A DNA stretch of 64,000 nt from JADJOY01 sp046331705 [NCBI: bacterium] (lineage in GTDB: Bacteria; JADJOY01): positions 1-64,000 of the forward strand of contig JAXLQJ010000006.1 of assembly GCA_046331705.1 (NCBI GenBank). The letters are read 5' to 3'. Shown one piece after another: positions 27,954-35,762 of this stretch (positions within the stretch are counted from its first letter, which is position 1; every line of letters starts with the position of its first letter). The notes below the pieces were generated by a model. That model made no database searches and was not told the origin of the DNA. It saw only the letters and a program-made list of their open reading frames with translations. The position numbers and the translations under genes are program-made.

Positions 27954-28817
27954 CCACCGAGAACACGTCCTGCTCGCCACCCGGCTGATCGCCGAACGGC
28001 AAGCCGAGGTGAGCGAGGGTAGGCGAGCACTCCAGGTCGCCCGGGAACGACATGCAACCCGGCGCCGTCTCCGGCGTGTTCACGTCGACGTCGCTGTCCG
28101 ACAGAGCAGCGACGTCGAGGACCACGACGTTCCGCCCGGATCGAAGCCGTTGGCGAGCGGGATCTCCGCGTCGACGCGGTTCGGCTCGCTACGCGCTCAC
28201 GTTGCCCGCGCCGTCGCCCTCGCAGCCGGTGCTGCCCAAGTGGAGGAAGAAGCCGTCGACCTGGCCGGTGGTCGCGAGCTCGACCTTGATGAACTTGTAG
28301 CCGAAGTTCCAGCTCCAGAAGAGCGGTGTCTCGTCGGCGGTGCGGGGGCGGTGGTGGCGTCGCCGTGGTTGAGCGCGAACGGCACGCCCACGGTGAAGTG
28401 GATCCGCGCCGCGTGGCCGGACTCGACCGTGCCTCGGATCGGCGTGTTGGTCGCCGCGGTGCCCTCGGCGGCGCAGCGTCCGGTGCCGTCCTCGAAGTCG
28501 AGAAGGGCCACGTCGTCGAGCTGCCACTCGCCATCCTGCTCGAGCGTCACGAAGCGCTCGCTCTCGTCGTCGTTCACGAAATGGATGTCCGAGACGTAGA
28601 ACCGACCGTCCATGGGCTCGCCGGTCGAGGACGTCGTGCCGAGACCTTCGTAGCGCTGGCCGCAGGCGAACGGCTCATCGCCCACACGCGCCTCGAATTG
28701 GATCTCGATCGGCTGTGGGCCGGAGACCGTCTTGTCGTCGCTGCCACAACCGGCTGCGACCAGCCCCAGCGTCACCGAGCCCAACATCCAGAACCTCCCG
28801 CGAAACGCGTTCGTCAT
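27954..28817 (-). pseudogene. MbnP-like gene copy: clean 5' part, frameshifted 3' part
   Basis: The first ~160 codons are the best available version of the MbnP gene start: MTNAFRGRFW with GAGGGG upstream, a signal peptide and a lipobox, which the copy at the window edge lacks. A base is lost near 28337 and more follow towards 27954, and the stop codon is changed. If the 3' part is only sequencing error, the real gene is this start joined to the body at bases 3-851. Confidence 0.88.
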
Positions 28818-28893
28818 CTCTCTTCCCCTCGGCATGTGGTTGGGTTTCCCGCGTATTGGGCCGAAGCTAGCGAGGGTGACGCGGTGCTGAAAT

Positions 28894-28908
28894 GCGACAA
28901 ATCGTCGC
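28894..28908. promoter_or_regulatory. RegA/PrrA-type box 4, between MbnP and Csp1-like genes
   Basis: GCGAC-AAATC-GTCGC lies 77 bases from the MbnP start (28817) and 106 bases from the Csp1-like start (29015), in a divergent promoter region. It lies just outside the repeated arm, in clean sequence. Confidence 0.7.
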
Positions 28909-29014
28909 GGCGCCAGCGGCGGGAGTGAGAATCGGTGGCGACCCGTGTCGCGGCGTGCTTGGATGCTCGTCGTGCAGGCTCACCACCAACCCGATTCCGT
29001 GGGAGGAACGACCG

Positions 29015-29428
29015 ATGACGATGGAGCGACGCGAGATGATTCTCGCCACAGCGGGGGTATTGGCCGCTGGTCTGGTGACCCCGACCACCGCGGCGGAGGC
29101 GCCGCCGGCGTTCGCGGAGGTCGCGGGACGCTGCGTGGTCGTGGGGAACGAATGCCTACAGCACTGCCTCGACCTGCTCGCGAAAGGCGACACGGCGATC
29201 GCCGATTGCGCCCGTGAAGTACGTCAGATGCTGGCGATCTGCGCCGCCGCGGGGCCGATGGCCGCAGCGAAGGGTAAGCGCCTCGCAGCGTTCGCGAAGC
29301 TCTGCGCCGACGTGTGCGGCGACTGCGAGAGCGCCTGCCGTAAGCACGAGGCCGATCACGAGATCTGCAAGCGCTGCGCGGAAGCGTGCGCCGCAGTCGT
29401 CGCCGAAGCCCGCAAGCTCGCGGCGTGA
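29015..29428 (+). CDS. Csp1-like four-helix-bundle copper-binding protein
   Basis: 137 residues. It has a Tat-like leader (RREMILATAGVLAAG), then an all-helical domain with cysteines spaced along the helix faces: CVVVGNECLQHCLDLL, CAREVRQMLAIC, CADVCGDCESACRKHE, CKRCAEACA. This is the pattern of the DUF326/copper storage protein family, in which Cys thiols line a four-helix bundle and hold many Cu(I) ions. The twin-arginine leader would export it folded, as for Csp1 of methanotrophs. GGGAGG precedes the ATG by eight bases. The gene is divergent from MbnP across a RegA-type box. Copper storage is inferred from the family. Confidence 0.85.
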   Translation: MTMERREMILATAGVLAAGLVTPTTAAEAPPAFAEVAGRCVVVGNECLQHCLDLLAKGDTAIADCAREVRQMLAICAAAGPMAAAKGKRLAAFAKLCADVCGDCESACRKHEADHEICKRCAEACAAVVAEARKLAA

Positions 29429-29462
29429 GGCCCCGCGGCCTGGGGCCGTGTGCCGTCCGCGC

Positions 29463-30950
29463 TCAGCGCTCGCCAGCGCGGATGCGACGTCCCGTGGCCA
29501 GGCTCACCAGCATCGCCAACGTCCCCGCGACCAGGATCGTCGTGCCGGCGGCCGAGAGCACGTGCAGGATCTGGAGCTCGCCGGCGTAGGCGTTGGCGCG
29601 GAACGGCTGGCCCGCGAACCCGGTGACGAAGAGCGGCAAGAACGTCGTGTAGAGGCCGGCCACGACCAACCCTGCGGCGATGCGTCCCCAGCCGTCGGCA
29701 ACCTCGCGTCTCGCCAGTCGCGGCCACACGCGGTGCAAACCCGCGAGGAACGCGAGCAGCGGCGCGGCGAAGACCATCCAGTGGAGATGGGTGGTCGCGA
29801 GCACGGTGCGCGACGCCATCACCCGCGTGGCGGGCATGGCCATCAACAAGCTGGTGGCGAGCCCGAGCGCGAGCGTGGGCAGAAATGCGATCGCGTAGAT
29901 TCCCGCGGCGTCGAGCGCAGGAGGCTGCCGCCAGAGGCGTCGCAGCTGACCCGCCAGCAGCGCGGTCACGCTCGCGAACGCCAGCGCGCTCACCACGGCT
30001 TCCATCGCGATGCTGCCCGGGCCGGCCGCTGGAGCGGACGTGGGGCCGAGCCACGCGAAGAGCCCCGTGAAGGCGAGCAGCCACAGGGCCACGGTCGAGC
30101 GCAGCCCGCTCGATTCGTCGCTACGCGCGGCGAGCACGCTCGAGACCGCGCCCAGCGAGCCGAGCAGCAGGATGCTCTGGAGCGCCGACACCGCGATCCG
30201 GAAGCCCTGCGTGAAGAGCTCGGGGTCGCCGCCGGCGCTCGCGTCGAAGAGGCTGAGCCCGAGGGCGGCGTCCAGGAGGACCACGCTGACGCAGCTCGCG
30301 AGGATCGCGCACGCGACCAGACCGCTGAGGGCGACGAGCAGAAAAGCCGTCGCCAGGTCCGGTGTGGCCTGCGCGCGCGCGGTGGTTCGCCGCCAGTGCA
30401 GGATGGTCGCGGTCTGGCTCGTGCACAGCACCGAGATCCCCAGGATGCCGACGAGCACGCCGATGGCCGCGGTGCGAACGCCGGGCGCGGCGAATTGCCA
30501 ACCGAGCTCGCCGTCGAACAGCCAGCCGGCCTCGGTCCCGCCGCCGACGAACCCCGCCAGCACGATCGCTCCGCCGGCGGCCAGCAGCTGCCACGACGCG
30601 CGCGCCAGCCGCGGGAACACGACGCGCTCGAGCCCGAGCGCGTCGAGCAGCAGCGACTGGCCGAGGATCGCCGGGAAGAGCGGCACCATGACGAAGTAGA
30701 TCCCGAGGGTGCCGTGAAGCGAGAGCAACGCGCCGAAGGTGCGCGCCTCGAACGCATCGAGCGGCGGCGTCAGCCATTCGCGCTGGATGGCCGCGGCCGC
30801 TAGCCCTCCCGCGAGACCGAACAACAATGTCAGGAGCAGCTGGCGGCGCGCGAGGCGCTGCGGCGCCGTCGTGAGGAGCGAGTCGAGCATCTCCTCGTGG
30901 GTCGACCGCTCGCGGTCGAGCGCGGTGTCCAGCGTGTGGGTGAGGTTCAT
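29463..30950 (-). CDS. Haem-copper oxidase subunit I homologue lacking the Cu-B site
   Basis: A 495-residue polytopic membrane protein clearly derived from A-type oxidase subunit I. Retained: His79 in LHGTLGIYFVMVPLFPAI, GFVGGGTEAGW after it, and TTHLHW (His388, His390), which align to the proximal ligand of the high-spin haem and the second ligand of the low-spin haem. Lost: the segment aligning without gaps to GHPEVY reads VSALQS, so the Cu-B His and the cross-linked Tyr are Ser. The His-His pair that completes Cu-B is also absent (the region reads AVSSVLA), as is the K-channel Lys segment. No subunit II or III lies nearby. It should bind haem but cannot reduce O2 by the normal mechanism. 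Function unknown; sensing or electron transfer is a guess. A RegA-type box lies 72 bases upstream. Confidence 0.82.
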   Translation of the reverse strand: MNLTHTLDTALDRERSTHEEMLDSLLTTAPQRLARRQLLLTLLFGLAGGLAAAAIQREWLTPPLDAFEARTFGALLSLHGTLGIYFVMVPLFPAILGQSLLLDALGLERVVFPRLARASWQLLAAGGAIVLAGFVGGGTEAGWLFDGELGWQFAAPGVRTAAIGVLVGILGISVLCTSQTATILHWRRTTARAQATPDLATAFLLVALSGLVACAILASCVSVVLLDAALGLSLFDASAGGDPELFTQGFRIAVSALQSILLLGSLGAVSSVLAARSDESSGLRSTVALWLLAFTGLFAWLGPTSAPAAGPGSIAMEAVVSALAFASVTALLAGQLRRLWRQPPALDAAGIYAIAFLPTLALGLATSLLMAMPATRVMASRTVLATTHLHWMVFAAPLLAFLAGLHRVWPRLARREVADGWGRIAAGLVVAGLYTTFLPLFVTGFAGQPFRANAYAGELQILHVLSAAGTTILVAGTLAMLVSLATGRRIRAGER

Positions 30951-31022
30951 CGGGGTGCCTTCCCGCCACGGATGAGAAGTGGACGAGGTAATGGGCTAGC
31001 CGCCCGCGAGGCGCCTGGCAAC

Positions 31023-31037
31023 GCGACAAGGGGTCGC
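31023..31037. promoter_or_regulatory. RegA/PrrA-type box 5
   Basis: GCGAC-AAGGG-GTCGC sits midway between the divergent oxidase homologue (72 bases to its start) and the Met/His-rich lipoprotein (64 bases to its start). Confidence 0.66.
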
Positions 31038-31101
31038 ACGCCGGCCACGCGCCGCGCGCCGGCGTTGACGCCTCGCGCTGGGATCGACGAAAAGCTCGCC
31101 C

Positions 31102-32382
31102 ATGGGAACCCTCCGCGTCGTCGTCTGCCTCGCGCTGCTCACCGGATGCCGCGAGTCGGCTACGCCCCAGTCGGCTACGCCGGCGCCCTACGAGATCTCG
31201 CTGCGGCCGCCGGAGGGCGGGCTCTTCGCCGGGGAGGAGATGCCGATCGAGTTTCGGCTCACCGCACGTTCGCCAGACGCGGCCGCGGGCTCGACTGCGG
31301 TTCGCTACGCACGCGTCGAGTGCACTATCGACATGCCGAGCATGCCCGGGATGCCGGCTTTCACCGAGCTCGCGCACGCGGAGGGCGTGGCGGGGGAATA
31401 CGGCGTCCATCCCACGTTCGCCCACGGTGGGGATTACCGCTTGCGCATCCGCGTGCTGCCTCCTTCCGAGCAGCCATCCACGATGACACCGCGTCCGACC
31501 GCCGGCTACGAGGCCGAGATCGCGCTCGCTGTCGCGGACGCGCCGCCGCCCGGCCGCCCCCGGGGTTCCGCGGCAGCGGCCCGCTACAAGGTCAGCGTCG
31601 AGCCGGCGACGACGCCACCGCGCGCAGGCGAGCCGAACGAGCTACGGGTGGTCTTCTGGAAGAACGTGCAGCGTCAGGAAACGCAGCCGGATGGCGGCGT
31701 CCGTGTGGTGGGAGGCGGTGAGCCCATCACCGAGTTCGATCCGAGCCACGAGCGGCTCTTGCACCTGTTCGTGATGCGCGACGATCTCGGCACCTTCGCC
31801 CACGAGCACCCGCGACTGGGCGACGGCGGCACCTTCACGCTGCCGTTCACGTTCCCCACCGGCGGCGCCTACGTCGTGTTCGCGGACGCGGCTCCCCGCG
31901 GCGCAGGCTCGCAGGTCGTGGCGACCCGCCTCTGGGTCGAGGGAGCGACCGCGCCGCGCTTCGACCTCGCGGCGGCGTACCGCGGCGATCGGGGCCTCAG
32001 CCAGACTCGCGGGGACGTCACGCTGGATTGGACGTTGCCCGGGGACCCGCTGCCCGCGGGCAAGACCGTGCGGCTGCGCGCGCGAGTCACGGATCGCGGT
32101 GGCCGGCCGATCGAAGACCTCGAACCGTATCTGGGTGCTTACGGCCATCTGATGATGGTGAGTGAAGGCGGCGGTGCCTTCGTCCACGCCCATCCCGACG
32201 AGACGCGGGGCGGTCCCGTGGACGGGGTCGTGGAGTTCCTCGCGCGGATGCCGGAACCGGGCCTCTATCGCGGGTGGGCGCAGATTCAGCGCGCCGGTGA
32301 GGTGCTGACCTTCGATTTCGTCGTGCGCGCTGGCGGCGACAGGCCAGGAACGACCCAGAACGCGACCCCGGTGGTGCGATGA
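31102..32382 (+). CDS. Lipoprotein with Met/His-rich YtkA-like repeats, probable metal handling
   Basis: A 426-residue exported lipoprotein (signal ending LLTGC). The first domain has the YtkA/FixH-like core with a Met-rich turn (DMPSMPGMPAF). Two further domains each carry the pattern H-x3-M...F-x-H-x-HP: HLFVMRDDLGTFAHEHP and, later, HLMMVSEGGGAFVHAHP. Met and His in such spacing often bind copper in periplasmic proteins; this is inference. It is divergent from the oxidase homologue across a RegA-type box, and its 3' end overlaps the convergent cytochrome c'-like gene by 97 bases. Confidence 0.72.
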   Translation: MGTLRVVVCLALLTGCRESATPQSATPAPYEISLRPPEGGLFAGEEMPIEFRLTARSPDAAAGSTAVRYARVECTIDMPSMPGMPAFTELAHAEGVAGEYGVHPTFAHGGDYRLRIRVLPPSEQPSTMTPRPTAGYEAEIALAVADAPPPGRPRGSAAAARYKVSVEPATTPPRAGEPNELRVVFWKNVQRQETQPDGGVRVVGGGEPITEFDPSHERLLHLFVMRDDLGTFAHEHPRLGDGGTFTLPFTFPTGGAYVVFADAAPRGAGSQVVATRLWVEGATAPRFDLAAAYRGDRGLSQTRGDVTLDWTLPGDPLPAGKTVRLRARVTDRGGRPIEDLEPYLGAYGHLMMVSEGGGAFVHAHPDETRGGPVDGVVEFLARMPEPGLYRGWAQIQRAGEVLTFDFVVRAGGDRPGTTQNATPVVR

Positions 32383-32768
32383 CAGTCGTTGCACGCCGTC
32401 GCGGCGGCTTGGAACGTGCGCGCGGCCGCCGCTCCGTCGTGGGCCTCGACGGCATCGCGTAGCGCGGCGAGCGGGCCTTCGAGGAACGCGCGGCGCAGCG
32501 GCTCGAGGTCCATGCCGTAAAGCGGGCGTGGCGGGGTGGCGAGCGCCAGGTCGCGCTCGAAGAGCTCGGCGATCTGGCGCACCTGATACCGCGCCAGGTC
32601 GTCGTTCTTGGCCGTGAGGGCCGTTGCCAGGCTCGCGAATCGCGTACCGATCTCGGCCATCACCGCCGCGAAGCGTGGCGGAACGCCATGGGCGCGAGCA
32701 GGAACGGGTTGCAGAACGAGCACGGCCGCGCTGATCACCAGCGCGAATCGACGGCGATGCGGTTGCAT
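32286..32768 (-). CDS. Cytochrome c'-like monohaem protein
   Basis: 160 residues with a signal peptide ending VPARA, a helical body, and a single haem motif ACNDCHRT at about residues 128-135. The C-terminal position of the haem site and the all-helical body match class II cytochromes c / cytochrome c'. Such proteins bind NO or carry electrons. The last ~100 bases overlap the end of the lipoprotein gene on the other strand. Confidence 0.68.
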   Translation of the reverse strand: MQPHRRRFALVISAAVLVLQPVPARAHGVPPRFAAVMAEIGTRFASLATALTAKNDDLARYQVRQIAELFERDLALATPPRPLYGMDLEPLRRAFLEGPLAALRDAVEAHDGAAAARTFQAAATACNDCHRTTGVAFWVVPGLSPPARTTKSKVSTSPAR

Positions 32769-32823
32769 GATCCGAGCATACGCGGAGACGTGTGGCGGAT
32801 GCGCGATGCGACCCGACGCGGCC

Positions 32824-32832
32824 TGTTATCCT
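32824..32832 (+). promoter_or_regulatory. Extended -10 element, probable leaderless promoter
   Basis: TGTTATCCT fits TGnTAnnnT and ends nine bases before the GTG start of the polyprenyl synthase gene. No ribosome-binding sequence is visible, so the transcript may begin at or next to the start codon. Confidence 0.42.
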
Positions 32833-32841
32833 TCGCGCCCC

Positions 32842-33816
32842 GTGAAATTCGACGACGCTTTCCCCACCATTCGGCGATCGATCCAGGCGCTCGAGCGCGA
32901 GCTCGAGGGCGTGGTGAAGAACGACGTGCGGCTGATCCCGGAGGTCGGCCGCTACCTCCTGGGCGGCGGTGGCAAGCGCATTCGCCCCGCGTTGGTGTTC
33001 CTGACCGCGCGCGCCGTGGGCTTGCGCGGCCCGCAGGTGGTGACCCTCGGCGTCGTGGTGGAGATGATCCACACCGCCACGCTGCTCCACGACGACGTGG
33101 TGGACGAGGGAACGGTGCGCCGCGGACGGCCTTCGGCGAATCGGGTGTTCGGGAACGCCGCCAGCGTGCTGGTGGGCGACTACCTCTACAGCCTCTCGTC
33201 GGTGTTGCTGGCGCGCATGGGCGATCCACAGCTGGTGCGCATGATCGCCGAGGCCACCAACGCCATGGCGGAGGGCGAGGTCCACCAGCTCGCCGAGGCC
33301 TACAGCCCGACCGAGACCGAGGACGAGTACCTCGAGATCATCCGCAAGAAGACCGCGGCGCTCTTCGGCGCCTGCTCCTGGGCGCCGGCGGCGGCGGCGA
33401 AGGCGTCCGAGGAAGTCCAGCTCGCGCTGCACGCGTTCGGGCTCGACCTCGGTATGGCGTTTCAGCTCGCCGACGACGTCCTCGACTACGTCGCCGACGA
33501 TGCCCGCTTCGCCGCCAAGCGCGGCGCCGATTTCCGCGACGGGAAATACACCTTGCCCGCGATCGCCGCGCTCAAGCTGGCGTCCGCGACGGATTCGGAC
33601 CGCATCCGCGGCTTGCTCGCTGGAGAGCGTCGCGGCGCCCGCGAGCTCACCGCCATGGTGAAGCTGATCGAACGCTACGACGGCTTCCGCTACACCCAGG
33701 CGCGGGCGCAGGAATGCGTCGATTCGGCGCTCGGTCGGCTCGCGGCGCTGCCGCGTGGCGAGGGACGGCGCGCGCTGGAGCGGCTCGCTCGCTTCGCGCG
33801 CAGCCGCTCCTTCTGA
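32842..33816 (+). CDS. Trans-polyprenyl diphosphate synthase (IspB/octaprenyl type)
   Basis: A 324-residue class I isoprenoid chain-elongating enzyme that makes the side chain of respiratory quinones. First Asp-rich motif is LLHDDVVDEGTVRRGRPSAN and the second is QLADDVLDYVADD; GGGGKRIRPALV is the substrate-binding start. Chain length cannot be fixed from sequence. GTG start. Its product, a quinone tail, links loosely with the respiratory theme of the region. Confidence 0.92.
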   Translation: MKFDDAFPTIRRSIQALERELEGVVKNDVRLIPEVGRYLLGGGGKRIRPALVFLTARAVGLRGPQVVTLGVVVEMIHTATLLHDDVVDEGTVRRGRPSANRVFGNAASVLVGDYLYSLSSVLLARMGDPQLVRMIAEATNAMAEGEVHQLAEAYSPTETEDEYLEIIRKKTAALFGACSWAPAAAAKASEEVQLALHAFGLDLGMAFQLADDVLDYVADDARFAAKRGADFRDGKYTLPAIAALKLASATDSDRIRGLLAGERRGARELTAMVKLIERYDGFRYTQARAQECVDSALGRLAALPRGEGRRALERLARFARSRSF

Positions 33817-34149
33817 TCCTGCGGCGCCCCGCAACTCCGGTCGTGCGCGGGTGCGTCCGCGGCGGCGCGGTGGGTGCGCCGTGGCGGGCGCGGTGCGGGG
33901 CCGAGCCGGCGTCGCGGCGGCCCCGCTTCGCAGCCTTCGTCGCCTGGAAACCCGCGAGATCGCGGGCGGAAACGCGTCTCGGGCGATCCGCCTGCGGCGC
34001 CCCACGCGCTCGGCACGCCGGTTGCCCTTGGGCGAGGTGCATCGCTCTCGAGGAATCGGTCGCCCGCTGGCGTCGAGGTGCCCGCTGGCGAATCCGATCC
34101 CGAACCCGAGGCTCCGCATGCGCGGCACGCCTCGCAACGAGGTCTCCCC
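33817..34149. other. Intergenic region, nothing recognised
   Basis: 333 bases between the polyprenyl synthase and the ComEA-like gene. Very GC-rich; no open frame with a ribosome site, no clear hairpin with a T-run, and no RegA-type box was seen. Confidence 0.5.
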
Positions 34150-34473
34150 ATGAATCGTTTCCTGGCTCGCTCCGTCGCCTCTCTCGCTACCACGGCCGTG
34201 TTGCTCACGGCGCTTCCCAGCTTCGCCGCGTCGACCCCGTCGCAGCCCGCCCCGACCGCCAAGGCGGCGCTGGTCGATCTCAACCACGCCAGCGTCGCCG
34301 ATCTCGAGGCGTTGCCCGGCATCGGACCGTCGCGCGCGGAGGCGATCGTGAAGTACCGCACCGAGAAGGGCGGCTTCTCCACGGCGGCGGAGATCGCCGA
34401 GATCAAGGGAATCTCCGACAACCTGGTCAAGCGCTTGGAGACGATGGTCACCGTGACTCCCGTGAAGAAGTGA
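34150..34473 (+). CDS. ComEA-like secreted helix-hairpin-helix protein
   Basis: A 107-residue protein: signal peptide (LATTAVLLTALPSFA), a short Pro/Ala linker, then a double helix-hairpin-helix (VDLNHASVADLEALPGIGPS; IAEIKGISDNLVKRLETM). This is the non-specific DNA-binding fold of ComEA, which binds incoming DNA in the periplasm during competence. No other competence-channel genes are nearby. The type IV pilus motor genes a few kilobases away could be related, but this is only suggestive. Confidence 0.85.
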   Translation: MNRFLARSVASLATTAVLLTALPSFAASTPSQPAPTAKAALVDLNHASVADLEALPGIGPSRAEAIVKYRTEKGGFSTAAEIAEIKGISDNLVKRLETMVTVTPVKK

Positions 34474-34607
34474 CGCACGCCCGCGGCACCCTCCGGGCGC
34501 CGGTCGCAGCCGGCCGGCGCCTCGGAGGTACCTCCGCGGGTGAACGGCTATGCTCGGCGACCCACGCGGCGCCGGCGATCGAGACGGCCCGGTGCTCGTT
34601 TCTCCGC

Positions 34608-35762
34608 ATGCTCGGAACACGTTCGCGCGTCTGTCTGATCGGGCCGACCTACCCGTTTCGCGGCGGGATCGCCCACCACACCACGCTCCTGGCGCGTGCG
34701 CTCGAGCGTCGTCACGACCTCGCGCTGCTCTCCTTCGCACGCCAGTACCCGCGCTGGGCGCTGCCGAGCGGCACCGACCTCGACCCGTCGAGCCAACCGC
34801 TCGCGTCGCCCGCCGAATACGTGCTGAGCCCGCTCGATCCGCGCAGCTGGGCGGCGGCCGCGCGGCGGATCCGCGCCTTCGAGCCCGATTGGGTGGTGCT
34901 GCCGTGGTGGATCCCGGTATGGGCGCCGGCGTGGGCGTATCTGGGGCGCGAGATGCGGCGCAGTCGCGTGCGCCCGCGCTTGCTCTGCATCTGCCACAAC
35001 ACCCGGCCGCACGATCGGACGCGTCTCGGCAAGTACGCCGACGGCCTCGCGTTGCGCTTCGCGCTGCGCGACGTGGACGGCTTTCTGGTCCACGCACACA
35101 GCGAGGCGGAGCGGCTGCGGCTCGCATTCCCGTCGGTCTTGGTCCAGCACGCGCCGATGCCGGCATTCGGCGAGCTGGCGGTGACCGAGCCGGCGCCGTT
35201 GCCGGTGGCGCTGCCGGACGATCGCCCGATCCTGCTCTTCTGCGGCTTCGTGCGCCGCTACAAGGGCCTGGACGTGCTGCTCGACGCCTTGCCGCGGGTG
35301 CTCGCCCAGTTGCGCGTGCACCTCGTGATCGTGGGCGAGTTCTGGCAGAGCGAGGCGAGCTATCGCCAGCGGATCGCGCGCCTCGGCGTGGCGGATGCGG
35401 TCACCATCGTGCCCGGCTACGTGCCCGACGAGGTGCTGGTCGCGTTTCTGCGCGCGGCAGCGGCGGTGGTGCTGCCGTATCGGCGCGCGACCCAGAGCGC
35501 CGTGGTCCCGCTCGCGTTCGGCGTGGGCCGTCCGGTGATCGTCACGCGGGTGGGTGGGTTGCCGGACGTGGTCGAGGACGGGACCAACGGGTTGCTGGTG
35601 GAGCCGCGCGATCCCGTGGCGCTGGCGGAAGCCATCGTGCGCTTCGTGCGCGAGGGGCTGGGGCCGCGCTTCGAGGCGAACATCCGCGCCGCGCGCGGCG
35701 CGCTCGCGTGGGGCGAGCTGGTCACGGCCCTCGAGCAGCTCGCCGCGACCGTCAGCCGCTGA
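34608..35762 (+). CDS. Glycosyltransferase family 4-like
   Basis: A 384-residue GT-B glycosyltransferase. The N-terminal domain has the PFRGGIAHHTTLLARAL acceptor-side loop. The C-terminal half has LLFCGFVRRYKGLDVLLDAL and the nucleotide-sugar-binding VVLPYRRATQSAVVPLAFG with PVIVTRVGGLPDVVEDGTNG. Donor and acceptor cannot be told. It acts in the cytoplasm on a surface polysaccharide or glycolipid precursor. The end overlaps the convergent Ser/Thr kinase gene by 11 bases. Confidence 0.85.
   Translation: MLGTRSRVCLIGPTYPFRGGIAHHTTLLARALERRHDLALLSFARQYPRWALPSGTDLDPSSQPLASPAEYVLSPLDPRSWAAAARRIRAFEPDWVVLPWWIPVWAPAWAYLGREMRRSRVRPRLLCICHNTRPHDRTRLGKYADGLALRFALRDVDGFLVHAHSEAERLRLAFPSVLVQHAPMPAFGELAVTEPAPLPVALPDDRPILLFCGFVRRYKGLDVLLDALPRVLAQLRVHLVIVGEFWQSEASYRQRIARLGVADAVTIVPGYVPDEVLVAFLRAAAAVVLPYRRATQSAVVPLAFGVGRPVIVTRVGGLPDVVEDGTNGLLVEPRDPVALAEAIVRFVREGLGPRFEANIRAARGALAWGELVTALEQLAATVSR

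Larger units (their letters stand above)
22493..28792 (-). repeat. Inverted repeat arm B (error-rich copy)
   Basis: Reverse complement of 1-6485, but only 6300 bases long. Small gaps and substitutions are spread over genes, promoters and spacers alike. The part from about 28340 to 28792 is nearly identical to arm A. Errors begin near 28337 and become densest near the kdpA junction at 22493. All seven genes have broken or altered frames. This gradient fits uncorrected long-read sequence better than slow gene decay. Confidence 0.92.

Noticed and set aside
22493-28792. A genuine second set of MbnP/MbnH, CcmH-like, sigma-54 activator and monooxygenase genes
   Set aside because: All frames are broken by evenly spread small losses that also hit regulatory sites, with a gradient towards the junction; more likely unpolished sequence than paralogues.
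29429-29447. Hairpin GGCCCC...GGGGCC between the Csp1-like and oxidase-homologue genes
   Set aside because: A six-base stem without a T-run is not enough to call a terminator in DNA this rich in G and C.
31642-35166. A 1174-residue open frame on the minus strand
   Set aside because: It overlaps the lipoprotein, cytochrome c'-like, polyprenyl synthase and ComEA-like genes on proper frames; no domain was recognisable.
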